Shown here one piece after another: positions 35,862 through 44,232 of a stretch of DNA of 64,000 bases. The position numbers were made by a program, and so were the translations under genes. Within the stretch, counting starts at the first letter, position 1, and the number at the start of each line of letters is the position of its first letter. A model generated the notes under the pieces. It was not told where the DNA came from, did no database searches, and saw only the letters and a list, made by a program, of their open reading frames with translations. Origin of the DNA: G963422705 sp963422705 (lineage in GTDB: Bacteria; Poribacteria; WGA-4E; WGA-3G); assembly GCA_963422705.1 (NCBI GenBank), contig OY730443.1:3224001-3288000 (forward strand), written 5' to 3'.

Positions 35862-36992
35862 ATGAGAACGCTTTTTCTCAAAGACATGCGGTACCGTCGG
35901 GCACGCGTCGTACTCACGGGGCTCGGCATTACCGTCCTCATTTCGCTCATTCTGCTGTTGGGCGGTATCATGAACGGCATGCGGATTCAAGCGCGGCAGT
36001 ATGTTGAATCTACCGGTGCAGACGTTTGGGTCTCCTACGAAGGCTCTGGCGGCGCCTTCATCGGATTTTCGCTGCTCGCTGAGGAGCACATGGTGTTTCT
36101 TAACTCGGAGCAGGGAATCGTAGCCAATTCCGCGTCGCCCTTGATTTTCGCGCAGGCGCGCCCGACAGTGCGTGGAAAATCGACTAAGGCAATTGTTGTC
36201 GGCTACAAGTTGGGTAAGCTCGGCGGGCCCAAGCACGCAATTGAAGGGAGAATGTTCACAGGAAGTGAATTCAAAGATTATAGACCGGAAGACTCCATTC
36301 CTTTCGAGGTGGTTGTTGACGAAAAGATGGGACTTGAAATCGGAGAACAGATTACGCTGGGTAATGAAAAAGTGCGTGTTGTGGGGAAAACGAGGAGTCT
36401 CATGTTTGTTTTGGATACGCCTTTGCTGTTTATGGATGTTCGCGTCGCTCAGAAGGTAGTCTTTGATAACTACCCGCATGTCAATATGATGATTGCGAGG
36501 AGCATGGAAAATCAAAAGCCTGCACAAATCGTCGCAAGTTTGAATAGTATAGAGACGATTGATGTACACACTATGAAACAGACCCTGGGGAATATCACCG
36601 AGTACTATGTCGATGAACCGATGAAAGCGGTGCAATTCCTGCGTGTCATGCTCTGGCTGGCGGCGGGGCTCCTCGTCGGGATGATTACTTATGTGACGAT
36701 GCTCGAAAAGACACAGGAAATCGGGGTGCTGAAAGCCATTGGCGGTTCAAACGGTTATGTCATGGCACTTTTGCTCAAACAGGTTGTCATAATCTCCGTG
36801 GTTGGGGTGATGCTTGGCCTCGGGCTGGCTTATTTTTTCGCAGCAGCCGCGCCTATTTTCGTCGCCATTCACCCGGTTGAATCTATTATTGTTGTCTGCA
36901 TCAGTTTTATTGTCTGCTGCGGTAGTGGCTACTTAGCAGCCCGGAAGGCAGTCACCGTCGACCCGATGATAGCTTTTCGAGGAGAAATCTGA
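35862..36992 (+). CDS. MacB/LolC-like ABC transporter permease
   Basis: 376 residues with the MacB/FtsX layout. There is one N-terminal membrane helix (about 18-38), a large periplasmic domain (about 40-255) and three C-terminal helices (about 260-285, 300-330, 340-362). The conserved cytoplasmic loop TQEIGVLKAIGGSNGYV is the ATPase contact. It belongs to the type VII ABC group, which moves lipoproteins, peptides or toxins by mechanotransmission rather than import. The ATPase follows 31 bp downstream and an outer-membrane barrel after that. Confidence 0.9.
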   Translation: MRTLFLKDMRYRRARVVLTGLGITVLISLILLLGGIMNGMRIQARQYVESTGADVWVSYEGSGGAFIGFSLLAEEHMVFLNSEQGIVANSASPLIFAQARPTVRGKSTKAIVVGYKLGKLGGPKHAIEGRMFTGSEFKDYRPEDSIPFEVVVDEKMGLEIGEQITLGNEKVRVVGKTRSLMFVLDTPLLFMDVRVAQKVVFDNYPHVNMMIARSMENQKPAQIVASLNSIETIDVHTMKQTLGNITEYYVDEPMKAVQFLRVMLWLAAGLLVGMITYVTMLEKTQEIGVLKAIGGSNGYVMALLLKQVVIISVVGVMLGLGLAYFFAAAAPIFVAIHPVESIIVVCISFIVCCGSGYLAARKAVTVDPMIAFRGEI

Positions 36993-37023
36993 ACCCCCGT
37001 TAACCCGATTAAAGGAAAACATT

Positions 37024-37698
37024 ATGGCGGTGATTGTAGAAGCGACCGGATTAACGAAACGTTTCGGCAGTGGAGATGCCTCCGTTGTCGCGGTGAATTC
37101 TGTTAACGTCCGAATTGACGAAAGCGAATTGGTGATGATTATGGGGGACAGCGGATGTGGCAAAACAACATTGATTAGCCTTCTGGGTTGCATTTTGACG
37201 CCAGACGACGGTGAGCTCCACATTGATGGTGAATCTATCGATGGCACTGTGCAAGATATGAGCGTGATACGCCGTGAGAAAATCGGGTTTGTTTTTCAGC
37301 TGTTCCATCTCCTCCCCTACCTTACCGCGCTCGAAAACGTGATGGTTGCCATGGACATCGCCCGCAAAAATACTCAGGATGCAGAATCACGCGCACAGGA
37401 ATTGCTAACCCAGGTGGGCTTGTCCGAACGGTTCCACCACCGCCCTGCGCAACTGTCCGGAGGCGAAAAACAGCGAGTTTCTTTTGCGCGTGCACTCGCC
37501 AACCGGCCCAAAATTATTTTTGCGGATGAACCGACGGCGAACTTAGACAGCCGTCAGAGCGATAACTTAATGAACCTCATTCAGGAAATGCGGCAAGAAC
37601 ACCAAACCACTATCGCCATTGTTACACATCACGAAGGGTTGAAATCAAATGCTGAACGTATCATCCACATGAAAGATGGGAGAATTGTGATGCGATGA
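37024..37698 (+). CDS. LolD/MacB-type ABC transporter ATPase
   Basis: 224 residues. Walker A is GDSGCGKT (41-48), the Q-loop is VFQLFHLLPYLTALENV, the signature is LSGGEKQRVSFARAL and Walker B is IIFADEPTANLDSRQ. It is the energy-coupling partner of the upstream permease. Its TGA stop overlaps the ATG of the next gene (ATGA), implying translational coupling with the barrel protein. Confidence 0.94.
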   Translation: MAVIVEATGLTKRFGSGDASVVAVNSVNVRIDESELVMIMGDSGCGKTTLISLLGCILTPDDGELHIDGESIDGTVQDMSVIRREKIGFVFQLFHLLPYLTALENVMVAMDIARKNTQDAESRAQELLTQVGLSERFHHRPAQLSGGEKQRVSFARALANRPKIIFADEPTANLDSRQSDNLMNLIQEMRQEHQTTIAIVTHHEGLKSNAERIIHMKDGRIVMR

Positions 37699-39014
37699 AC
37701 AAAAACCTCCTTTCTGCACTCGTTGTTGTCCTTCTCGTTTTTGCCTTTATTGCAAATTTTATGGTTAACTGTGATGCGGTGGAACCGCTGCCTGCGTCTT
37801 TGAACACCGGGTTGGACGCCCTCGGGTTGTCCTTCATTGAGGGTGACACTTACGCTCGCTTTCAACTTCAGCCGGAGCTTCCTCTCGGTAAAACCGGAAT
37901 CGGTTTTGGTTTCGTTGTCCTTTACAATCCGTTTGCTGAAGGGGCTGAACCGCAGTTGCTTGCCGAAGACGGGGAGTCTTGGGATAGTCCAAGCACGTGG
38001 TTACGGCTAATTCGTTACGTGCGCTATGGGCAGCCTTATCAACCGTTTTACGCCCGTTTTGGAAAATTAGACTATCTGACAATCGGGCACGGGTTCATTA
38101 TGTCCGGTTATTCTAACCACGATAGGCGCGGTATGCGATTGAATTTTCGTGGTTCAAGCAGCGGATTCGGGGTGGAGACGATGCTCAATGATTTCGGAAA
38201 TCCGACGATTTTTGGTGGACGCGCGTTCCTTCGCCCCTTCCAAGGTAAAGACGGAAGCAACCTCTTCACCAGATTTGAACTCGGAGCTACCTACTTCACT
38301 GACATCAATCCGATTTTGCAAGAGACGCGGGAAGAACCGTTGATAGCCGTCGGCGTGGACGTAGGCTTCCCTATTTTTGAAACCGACACGTTTCGGTTGG
38401 AACTGTATGACGACATCGCTGTTTTGAATACCTTAACCGATAGTGAAGAAAGCAGTGCGACGACAGAAATTGCCTGGGGCAGTGCCATTGGCGTTGGGTT
38501 TTCTTGGACAAAATCCCTCTTCAAATTTGAATACCGAATTTTGGGAGACGGTTTTTTACCTTCCGTGTTTGATTACACCTATGAATCAGCGAAAACGGCG
38601 AATCCGGTTCCACGGCGAGACTTCACCTTCGTGGGAGAAAGACACGGATTCTTTTCTGAACTTAATTGGAATCCGATACCTCAAATTCATCTCTTCGGTA
38701 CCTTTGAAGATTACACGGATAGCGAACCGAAACTCTACCTTGGCATGAGCGAATCTGAGTTAATATCGGACTTAGCGTTTCGGGCGTACTACACAAAACG
38801 CGATATTGGTAGCGATACGAGTCTCTTTTCTGACCTGTTCGAGCTTGACGAAAAGTCCGCCTTCGCCGTTGAAATCCGCTATGTTAACCTAGCGCCTATT
38901 GAAGTGGTTATCACACGCGAATACCGTTTTCGACGCGTTACCGTGGACGGAATTTCCCAATTTGAACCGATTCATAAAACGTCGTTTATGGTGGGCAGGA
39001 CAACAAATTTCTAG
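37695..39014 (+). CDS. Predicted outer-membrane beta-barrel protein
   Basis: 439 residues. The signal peptide MNKNLLSALVVVLLVFAFIANFMVNCDA is followed by alternating amphipathic strands rich in Gly and aromatic residues (GIGFGFVVLYNPF, RFELGATYFTDI, EFRFRRVTVDG-like) throughout. It ends in a C-terminal Phe (GRTTNF), as many outer-membrane proteins do. No TolC-type helices are seen, so it is not a standard MacB partner. The overlap with the ATPase gene suggests the permease, ATPase and barrel form an envelope system, perhaps for lipid or surface-molecule transfer. That role is inference. Confidence 0.7.
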   Translation: MNKNLLSALVVVLLVFAFIANFMVNCDAVEPLPASLNTGLDALGLSFIEGDTYARFQLQPELPLGKTGIGFGFVVLYNPFAEGAEPQLLAEDGESWDSPSTWLRLIRYVRYGQPYQPFYARFGKLDYLTIGHGFIMSGYSNHDRRGMRLNFRGSSSGFGVETMLNDFGNPTIFGGRAFLRPFQGKDGSNLFTRFELGATYFTDINPILQETREEPLIAVGVDVGFPIFETDTFRLELYDDIAVLNTLTDSEESSATTEIAWGSAIGVGFSWTKSLFKFEYRILGDGFLPSVFDYTYESAKTANPVPRRDFTFVGERHGFFSELNWNPIPQIHLFGTFEDYTDSEPKLYLGMSESELISDLAFRAYYTKRDIGSDTSLFSDLFELDEKSAFAVEIRYVNLAPIEVVITREYRFRRVTVDGISQFEPIHKTSFMVGRTTNF

Positions 39015-39107
39015 CCTTTTTTCGGTAACGGTTTCCATACTTCGGAATACTCGGGGCTTACAGGTTGCACAATCAAAGGGCATTGAAGCCCTAAAGGAGC
39101 ATATCAG

Positions 39108-39872
39108 ATGCGTTTGAAAAAGTTTTACCTTCCTATCGGCGCGTTGCTCATCGCGATTTGTGCAATAGGTTTATTTGCGTTGCGTTCGGCTCGCGTGAAA
39201 GAACCGATTGTGATTTACAAGCCAACAATCACGGAGACACCGGCGCAGGTTCCCACAGGAGAGGTAACAGAAACCTCTAAGAGTGAAACCTCGACAGGCG
39301 GAGACGGCCCCGCTGATGGCACATGGCATAGCCAACCGGATTCCGCAGCGGACACAGACGATGACTACTGGTCTGATGAGGCACATCAAGCGCGTATGAC
39401 AGCATTAGACGTTGAGTACGCGGAAATTCAAGCGCGTATGAAGGCGCGTGCGAAACGGAGGGAGGAGAAAGAAGCGTATATCAAGGAGTTAGAGGCAGAA
39501 ATTGCGTCAAACAAGGAAATCGACGCGCTGGCTTCTTGGTTTTCTGAAAATCAAGCACGGTTTTCAGCACTTATTTCGGATTTAGCACCTCTGATGTCTC
39601 TGACAACAGATGAGTTCAAGGCGCGTTTTCCCAGCCGTGAGGATAACCTTAATTTTGCGTATCGCTTGCTTGAACTCAATGATTTTCGCGAAGAATATGT
39701 CTCACGTATTGAGGGTGCGAGTGAACTGACACGTCAAAGACTTTATGCTGAGATGGAATCTCAGGGGACACTTGAAATGTATCGTAATCATTTCCTTCAA
39801 TCCCCGGAGTATATCCCATATCTTGAGGAACTCATTGCCAGATATAGCCCCAACGATGGAGGTGATAAATAA
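39108..39872 (+). CDS. Membrane-anchored protein with coiled coil, unknown function
   Basis: 254 residues; an AAAGGAG-like site precedes ATG 39108. One N-terminal membrane helix (about 8-27, LPIGALLIAICAIGLFAL) is followed by a Thr/Ser/Glu-rich linker (35-85) with DGTWHSQPD. That motif resembles DGTFRAEPHD in the proteins at 40335 and 43569. A charged coiled coil follows (about 90-145, RMKARAKRREEKEAYIKELE), then a helical C-terminal domain. The ATG of the next gene overlaps its stop (TAATG). It may be part of the barrel/ABC operon. Confidence 0.6.
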   Translation: MRLKKFYLPIGALLIAICAIGLFALRSARVKEPIVIYKPTITETPAQVPTGEVTETSKSETSTGGDGPADGTWHSQPDSAADTDDDYWSDEAHQARMTALDVEYAEIQARMKARAKRREEKEAYIKELEAEIASNKEIDALASWFSENQARFSALISDLAPLMSLTTDEFKARFPSREDNLNFAYRLLELNDFREEYVSRIEGASELTRQRLYAEMESQGTLEMYRNHFLQSPEYIPYLEELIARYSPNDGGDK

Positions 39873-40321
39873 TGAAACTGAATGTGAGCCGTTTATTTTT
39901 CTGTGCTTTGTTGTTCGTTGTTGCTTTTTGTTTTACAGGTTCTGAAGTTCGTTCCCATCATCATCACGACCTCCTGAAAGAAGAACGGCGTGAAGAACGG
40001 GACAAACGCCGTGCGGAAAACGAAAAGAGAGCGCGCAATAATGATGCTGCTGAAGATGGAGATGCTCATAAAAAGAAGGATACAGAACAAGATGGGCGCC
40101 TCAAGAAACTTGAGGACCAAAAGAAAAGGGACGATACCGAGAGGAAACGTGCAAAAAAGGTTGAGCAAATCAAAGTAGATAACAGGCATTGTGTGCTATC
40201 TTATCATAGGGAGCAGCATCCTCTTGGGACGGATTGCCTGACACCTTCCTTTTCTTTGTTGCTTGCGGGCAATACTCCCATCAGTTGTATACAACCGACA
40301 CAGACGTGTGTCGAAATCTAA
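39872..40321 (+). CDS. Exported, highly charged protein with chimeric C-terminus
   Basis: 149 residues. A signal peptide (MKLNVSRLFFCALLFVVAFCFTGSEV) and a HHHH run are followed by a Lys/Arg/Glu/Asp-rich helix (about 32-100). From about residue 101 (VDNRHCVLSYH...) the frame reads through a DNA block that also occurs at 43408, where it is not coding in this frame. So the last ~48 residues probably come from the duplication and are not part of the original protein. No function is recognised. Confidence 0.5.
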   Translation: MKLNVSRLFFCALLFVVAFCFTGSEVRSHHHHDLLKEERREERDKRRAENEKRARNNDAAEDGDAHKKKDTEQDGRLKKLEDQKKRDDTERKRAKKVEQIKVDNRHCVLSYHREQHPLGTDCLTPSFSLLLAGNTPISCIQPTQTCVEI

Positions 40322-40738
40322 AAGGAGAACAGAGATGTTCAAAGACCTTTTCAGCAACCGCCTATTTATAGGTGCGTTAGCGATTTTTATTTTCTGCGTT
40401 GTTGGCGGGCTGCTTTATATGCAGCACGTCCAACGGATAGAAGCCGAAAAACTTGCCGAGACGCAAGCACGTGTCCGTCAATGGAACGAGAAACAGAAAC
40501 CGATAACCACAGGTTCGCAAGCCGAAACGCCACAGGGACACTTCCATTCTGATGGCACATTCCGTGCTGAACCGCACGATGCCCCGGTAGTAGAAGTTTC
40601 CGAATCTGAGGTTTCCCCGCCCGTGCTGGCTGCGCCTGTCGCTGCCGAGCAAGCAGACACAGAGCTCGACGCGTCAACACTGGAGTCCGCCGCCCGTAGG
40701 CTGAAGAATACCGACGTGTCTAAAGCGTGGGTCGAATG
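40174..40738. repeat. Direct duplication block, copy A
   Basis: About 565 bp that match 43408-43972 at a constant offset of 3,234 bp with only a handful of differences. It covers about 160 bp of leader and the first two thirds of the 40335 gene. The block edge lies in AGTAGATAAC. The leader holds the palindrome GTTGTATACAAC (40284-40295) and a hairpin CGACACA-gacg-TGTGTCG just before the Shine-Dalgarno. Confidence 0.92.
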
Positions 40739-40943
40739 GTCGAAAGAGGCGAGGGAACTCAGAAGAAAACACATGCAAGCTGCTGGCGAAAAAATAGCAC
40801 TACTGCCAAAGACAGCAGAGGAGCTGGAACGTTTTGATAATGACCCGGAGTGGCAACGCAGACATAACGAGGCGTTTCAAAAAACTGCCAAGTTATACAC
40901 AAGGCTGAAAGCACACGAGAAGGAAAACCCCCTTCTTCAGTAA
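40335..40943 (+). CDS. Membrane-anchored hypothetical protein, copy A
   Basis: 202 residues from ATG 40335, which has AAAGGAG upstream. A longer frame from 40263 starts in the leader and is rejected. One N-terminal membrane helix (about 9-27, LFIGALAIFIFCVVGGLLY) is followed by a charged linker and the motif GHFHSDGTFRAEPHDAP (about 66-82). Then comes a Pro/Ala/Glu linker and a helical C-terminal domain. The first ~134 residues are almost identical to the protein at 43569. The next ~50 differ strongly (SKEARELRRKHMQAAGEK versus LKKNKELSEEFFQAARED). The last ~15 agree again (TRLKAHEKENPLLQ). Function unknown. Confidence 0.65.
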   Translation: MFKDLFSNRLFIGALAIFIFCVVGGLLYMQHVQRIEAEKLAETQARVRQWNEKQKPITTGSQAETPQGHFHSDGTFRAEPHDAPVVEVSESEVSPPVLAAPVAAEQADTELDASTLESAARRLKNTDVSKAWVEWSKEARELRRKHMQAAGEKIALLPKTAEELERFDNDPEWQRRHNEAFQKTAKLYTRLKAHEKENPLLQ

Positions 40944-40969
40944 GGCGATACACTTCAAAGGAGTTTGAT

Positions 40970-42259
40970 ATGAAACGCAAAACGACTTTTCTGCTTTGTG
41001 TCCTTGTCGGGGTGATATTGCTTTCTTCGGCATTGCTTGTGTATGTGCGTGCAGCAGATCAGAATTCGAGCCACTGTGCCTCCTATCTGAAGGACTATTT
41101 TGACAAAACAGAGGCTTATCAGGATGCGCTGGAGACATTTAACCGTGCGCAGGTAGCAACCGCAAAAGCCTCTCCAAGTGGTAACGTTCCGCCAGACATG
41201 AAGAAATATGAGGACGAATACGATGCAAATTCCAAAGATTACCTTGGTAAGTTGAAGGATGGTTTGTCTACGCATCCGAACAGTCCATCGAATATATCAG
41301 GACTGATCAACGGCTTGGGGGAAACAGTCTCACGGCTTCAACTTATGCAAGTGGAGGCTGCAGCGTATCAAGCTGCGTTAGCTGCCTTAACTGCGCAAAA
41401 GGAAGCCGAAAAGGCTCTTGCGAATTGTACGGGTCAGTCGATCGTGACGATCTGGTGTGAACGTGGTGCGGACTGCCAGTTGCATGATGGCAATACGAAT
41501 CCGAAAGCGCATTATGTCTACGACTGTCCTGATAAGATTGAAGGGGTATTCAACCTGAATGTCGCGTGTCCAGGTGAGTGGTGGAAATGTGATGGCTCAA
41601 ACGTCTGTCCTCGTAGTTCGGATCATGTTGTGCCGTGTAAGGGCGGTTGTGGTGATATGGTGGGTCCCGATCGCGTTGATAAGTACCATTTTGTCACTTG
41701 TAAATCGAATATGGCGGTTACAGGTTGTGGTCAAACGTATTGGAAGTGTAATGCGACGGAGAAGCAAGCACACTACATCGGCTCTGACGGTAGATGTCGG
41801 CAGTTGCCGAAGGCGACGAAACAGGCGTGTGGTCATGTGTATGATGCGAGTTCGAGTTCAGCGTATTCTCACCGTTCTAAGACGTATACGTGTGGTGTTC
41901 ATTCGGGTTATGCGTGTCAGGAGTCATCGCATCATAAGACGTATATTTCGTCGTGTTCGGAGACGGAGGATGGCAAGACGTGTGAAAACACATCTGGTTA
42001 TTACGAGTGTTCACCACATAGTCATTCGTATCCGAGCAGTTCGGACGATGACAGTGGTAAGGCGACGTGTTCTGCGGGTCATACGTATAAGACGACGGGT
42101 CGTTGGGCATCTTATTTGGCGAATCTTCACCGCGCTCGGACGTGTCGTTATTCTGAATGCGTTCAAACGTGGCAAGCGTGTTCTATAGATGGGTGGAGTC
42201 CTATCTGCAATAAGCCGTATCGTAAACGCAATGGTTTGAAGTGCTGGGCAGTGGAGTAG
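40970..42259 (+). CDS. Exported Cys/His-rich protein, unknown function
   Basis: 429 residues with an N-terminal signal or anchor helix (about 7-28). A helical region (30-155) is followed by a Cys/His-rich C-terminal region (155-429) with over 25 cysteines in loosely repeated patterns such as CPGEWWKCDGSNVCP, CGQTYWKCNATEKQAHY and CSAGHTYKTTG. These look like repeated small metal- or disulfide-stabilised modules, each with a W/Y-x-C step. Codon use in this half shifts to CGT/TGT/TCG-rich triplets, leaving other frames unusually free of stops. A Rho-independent terminator follows, so it is probably the last gene of the unit. Confidence 0.65.
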   Translation: MKRKTTFLLCVLVGVILLSSALLVYVRAADQNSSHCASYLKDYFDKTEAYQDALETFNRAQVATAKASPSGNVPPDMKKYEDEYDANSKDYLGKLKDGLSTHPNSPSNISGLINGLGETVSRLQLMQVEAAAYQAALAALTAQKEAEKALANCTGQSIVTIWCERGADCQLHDGNTNPKAHYVYDCPDKIEGVFNLNVACPGEWWKCDGSNVCPRSSDHVVPCKGGCGDMVGPDRVDKYHFVTCKSNMAVTGCGQTYWKCNATEKQAHYIGSDGRCRQLPKATKQACGHVYDASSSSAYSHRSKTYTCGVHSGYACQESSHHKTYISSCSETEDGKTCENTSGYYECSPHSHSYPSSSDDDSGKATCSAGHTYKTTGRWASYLANLHRARTCRYSECVQTWQACSIDGWSPICNKPYRKRNGLKCWAVE

Positions 42260-42296
42260 CCACTCGGTCTGAAACACACCGTTTCGTTTTCAACAG

Positions 42297-42337
42297 ACGC
42301 GCCTGTTATCTTTCTTGATAGCGGGTGCGTTTTTTTT
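42297..42337 (+). terminator. Rho-independent terminator
   Basis: ACGCGCCTGTTATC pairs with GATAGCGGGTGCGT (14 pairs, three of them G-U) around a TTTCTT loop. It is followed directly by a T run. It ends the Cys/His-rich gene's transcript. The rest of 42338-42559 holds no gene I can see. Confidence 0.9.
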
Positions 42338-42559
42338 CGTGGTATTTTTTTTGATTCAAACGATTTGCCGTCTGAATCGTCTAACCGTGAAAAGCAGCGA
42401 TGTGTATGTGGTGCCGCTGCGTGGTAAAAAACTAACCGTCATTTCGGGATTCGGCTAGAGAGAAGAATTGACTGCCCTCTGTCTCCTATACTACGCTGTT
42501 ATTAATGAATGTCAAGCATAATTTCAAGCATTTTGGCATCCGCGCGGCATAGGAGAGCG

Positions 42560-42865
42560 ATGCAAACTATCCAAGATTTTATTGATGAAGATTTATCGCT
42601 CTTTTACTATACCTGCCGAAGAGCGATTATCAGGCTTTTCCGTGAACACAAAACAACAGTGACTGGACGTCTAGTCTTTGATTACCTCATGCTGAATTAC
42701 TCGCGTAAACTCAACCACATGCACAAGGTAACCATCGATCAGATTTCGGATGGGATAGGATACTCGGAACGGATCTTCTATAAGGAACTCGCACATCTGA
42801 AAGCGATTGACGCTGCGTCGAGGGTTCCGTTTCTTTGTCGCGTTCAGACGGAGAGTCAACGATAA
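42560..42865 (+). CDS. Small winged-helix-like hypothetical protein
   Basis: 101 residues from ATG 42560, supported by AGGAG just upstream; an ATG at 42509 lacks a site. It is helical, with a probable helix-turn-helix near 58-85 (VTIDQISDGIGYSERIFYKELAHLKAI), preceded by a basic stretch. It could be a small DNA-binding regulator. There is no recognised family. It sits between two terminators and may be an isolated gene. Confidence 0.45.
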   Translation: MQTIQDFIDEDLSLFYYTCRRAIIRLFREHKTTVTGRLVFDYLMLNYSRKLNHMHKVTIDQISDGIGYSERIFYKELAHLKAIDAASRVPFLCRVQTESQR

Positions 42866-42892
42866 GAATAAAGGTTCACGAGAGACGCACTG

Positions 42893-43039
42893 GTGATAAC
42901 AGAAAAGAATTCTCTGTTCTGGCGGGCATGCGCGTTGGGTGGCGTTTCGGGGTTGTCATTTCCGATTTTGTTTTGTCTCTTGATGCCATTCGTCACCGAG
43001 TTTATCTTCAAAGTCTTTCCAAATCTTGTCTTTCGCTAG
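42893..43039 (+). CDS. Possible small membrane peptide
   Basis: A 48-codon frame from GTG 42893 reads VITEKNSLFWRACALGG..., with a hydrophobic stretch (SGLSFPILFCLLMPFVTEFIF) that would span the membrane once or twice. The Shine-Dalgarno is weak. A longer frame in another phase (42835-43143) looks less protein-like. Confidence 0.3.
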   Translation: MITEKNSLFWRACALGGVSGLSFPILFCLLMPFVTEFIFKVFPNLVFR

Positions 43040-43158
43040 TTGGTGAGCGTGCATCTGTTGACATCGAGCAATATAGCGATGCCTGTGAGCGTCTCGCCGT
43101 TGAAATGCAATCGGCAGGCGTGGCATATTTTCTTTGTGGGTAGAACTCTCGGCATAAG

Positions 43159-43181
43159 AACCTCCAGCGAGAGGGTTTTTT
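43159..43181 (+). terminator. Probable terminator
   Basis: AACCTC and GAGGG form a short stem followed by six Ts. It lies just before the strong promoter at 43222 and would insulate it from upstream genes. Confidence 0.5.
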
Positions 43182-43221
43182 ATGATATGATAAAGTATTA
43201 TATCCTATTCTCAAAAAAGTC

Positions 43222-43250
43222 TTGACAAAAAGTGTGTTTTTTTCTATCAT
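43222..43250 (+). promoter_or_regulatory. Strong predicted promoter
   Basis: TTGACA, 17 bp, TATCAT. The transcript would start near 43257 and run through a structured, non-coding stretch into the duplicated leader and the gene at 43569. Confidence 0.65.
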
Positions 43251-43256
43251 GTGTGT

Positions 43257-43407
43257 TACGTTGTATCTTCGCGAAAAAGCACAAGGGCTCTAAAGCGTGG
43301 ATTGTGTCGGGGCAGCCTCCCGTTTTCGGGATGCTGCGCAGGTGTCGTAATCACCTATGCAGCGTTGCACTGCCATAACCAGACTATGACAGGCTGCTTT
43401 CTATCAT
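43257..43407 (+). ncRNA. Candidate structured leader or small RNA
   Basis: About 150 nt with no convincing frame. The core is a hairpin, GCAGC-c-TCCCG-tttt-CGGGA-t-GCTGC (43312-43337), directly followed by a second, AGGTG...CACCT (43340-43356) with flanking GC pairs. It starts at a strong promoter. I do not recognise a riboswitch class. It could be a 5' leader for the 43569 gene or an independent RNA. Confidence 0.4.
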
Positions 43408-43972
43408 AGTAGATAACAGGCATTGTGTGCTATCCTATCATAGGGAGCAGCATCCTCTTGGGACGGATTGCCTGACACCTTCCTTTTCTTTGTTGCTTGC
43501 GGGCAATACTCCCATCAGTTGTATACAACCGACACAGACGTGTGTCGAAATCTAAAAGGAGAACAGAGATGTTCAAAGACCTTTTCAGCAACCGCCTATT
43601 TATAGGTGCGTTAGCGATTTTTATTTTCTGCGTTGTTGGCGGGCTGCTTTATATGCAGCACGTCCAACGGATAGAAGCCGAAAAACTTGCCGAGACGCAA
43701 GCACGTGTCCGTCAATGGAACGAGAAACAGAAACCGATAACCACAGGTTCGCAAGCCGAAACGCCACAGGGACACTTCCATTCTGATGGCACATTCCGTG
43801 CTGAACCGCACGATGCACCGGTAGTGGAAGTTTCCGAATCTGAGGTTTCCCCGCCCGTGCTGGCTGCGCCTGTCGCTGCCGAGCAAGCAGACACAGAGCT
43901 CGACGCGGCAACACTGGAATCCGTCGCCCGTAGGCTGAAGAATACCGACGTGTCTAAAGCGTGGGTCGAGTG
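43408..43972. repeat. Direct duplication block, copy B
   Basis: Second copy of the ~565-bp block at 40174. Here the block is preceded by its own promoter and terminator, while copy A reads out of another gene, which hints that B is the original location. The leader palindrome GTTGTATACAAC recurs at 43518-43529. Confidence 0.92.
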
Positions 43973-44177
43973 GTTGAAAAAAAATAAGGAACTTTCTGAA
44001 GAATTTTTCCAAGCTGCTCGCGAAGATACAGCACTACTACCAACGACAGAAGAGGAGCTGGTACTGTTCAATAATGATCCGGAGTGGCAGCGTAGACGTA
44101 ACGAGGCGTTGCACAAAACTGCTGAGATATACACAAGGCTGAAAGCACACGAGAAGGAAAATCCCCTTCTTCAGTAA
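43569..44177 (+). CDS. Membrane-anchored hypothetical protein, copy B
   Basis: 202 residues, a paralogue of the 40335 protein with the same start (AAAGGAG), membrane helix and HFHSDGTFRAEPHD motif. The middle of the C-terminal domain has diverged (KNKELSEEFFQAAREDTALLPTTEEELVLF), while the last residues TRLKAHEKENPLLQ are the same. The pattern of identical front, changed middle and identical end suggests gene conversion or selection for variation in the C-terminal domain. Function unknown. Confidence 0.65.
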   Translation: MFKDLFSNRLFIGALAIFIFCVVGGLLYMQHVQRIEAEKLAETQARVRQWNEKQKPITTGSQAETPQGHFHSDGTFRAEPHDAPVVEVSESEVSPPVLAAPVAAEQADTELDAATLESVARRLKNTDVSKAWVEWLKKNKELSEEFFQAAREDTALLPTTEEELVLFNNDPEWQRRRNEALHKTAEIYTRLKAHEKENPLLQ

Positions 44178-44232
44178 GGCGATACACTTCAAAAGCGTCA
44201 CTGCATTGAACTAGTTAGACATAATCCCTCCT

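Noticed and set aside
41559..42188. 209-residue Arg/Val-rich frame overlapping the Cys/His-rich gene
   Set aside because: It arises from the codon bias of the real gene; it has no start signal and a composition unlike a protein.
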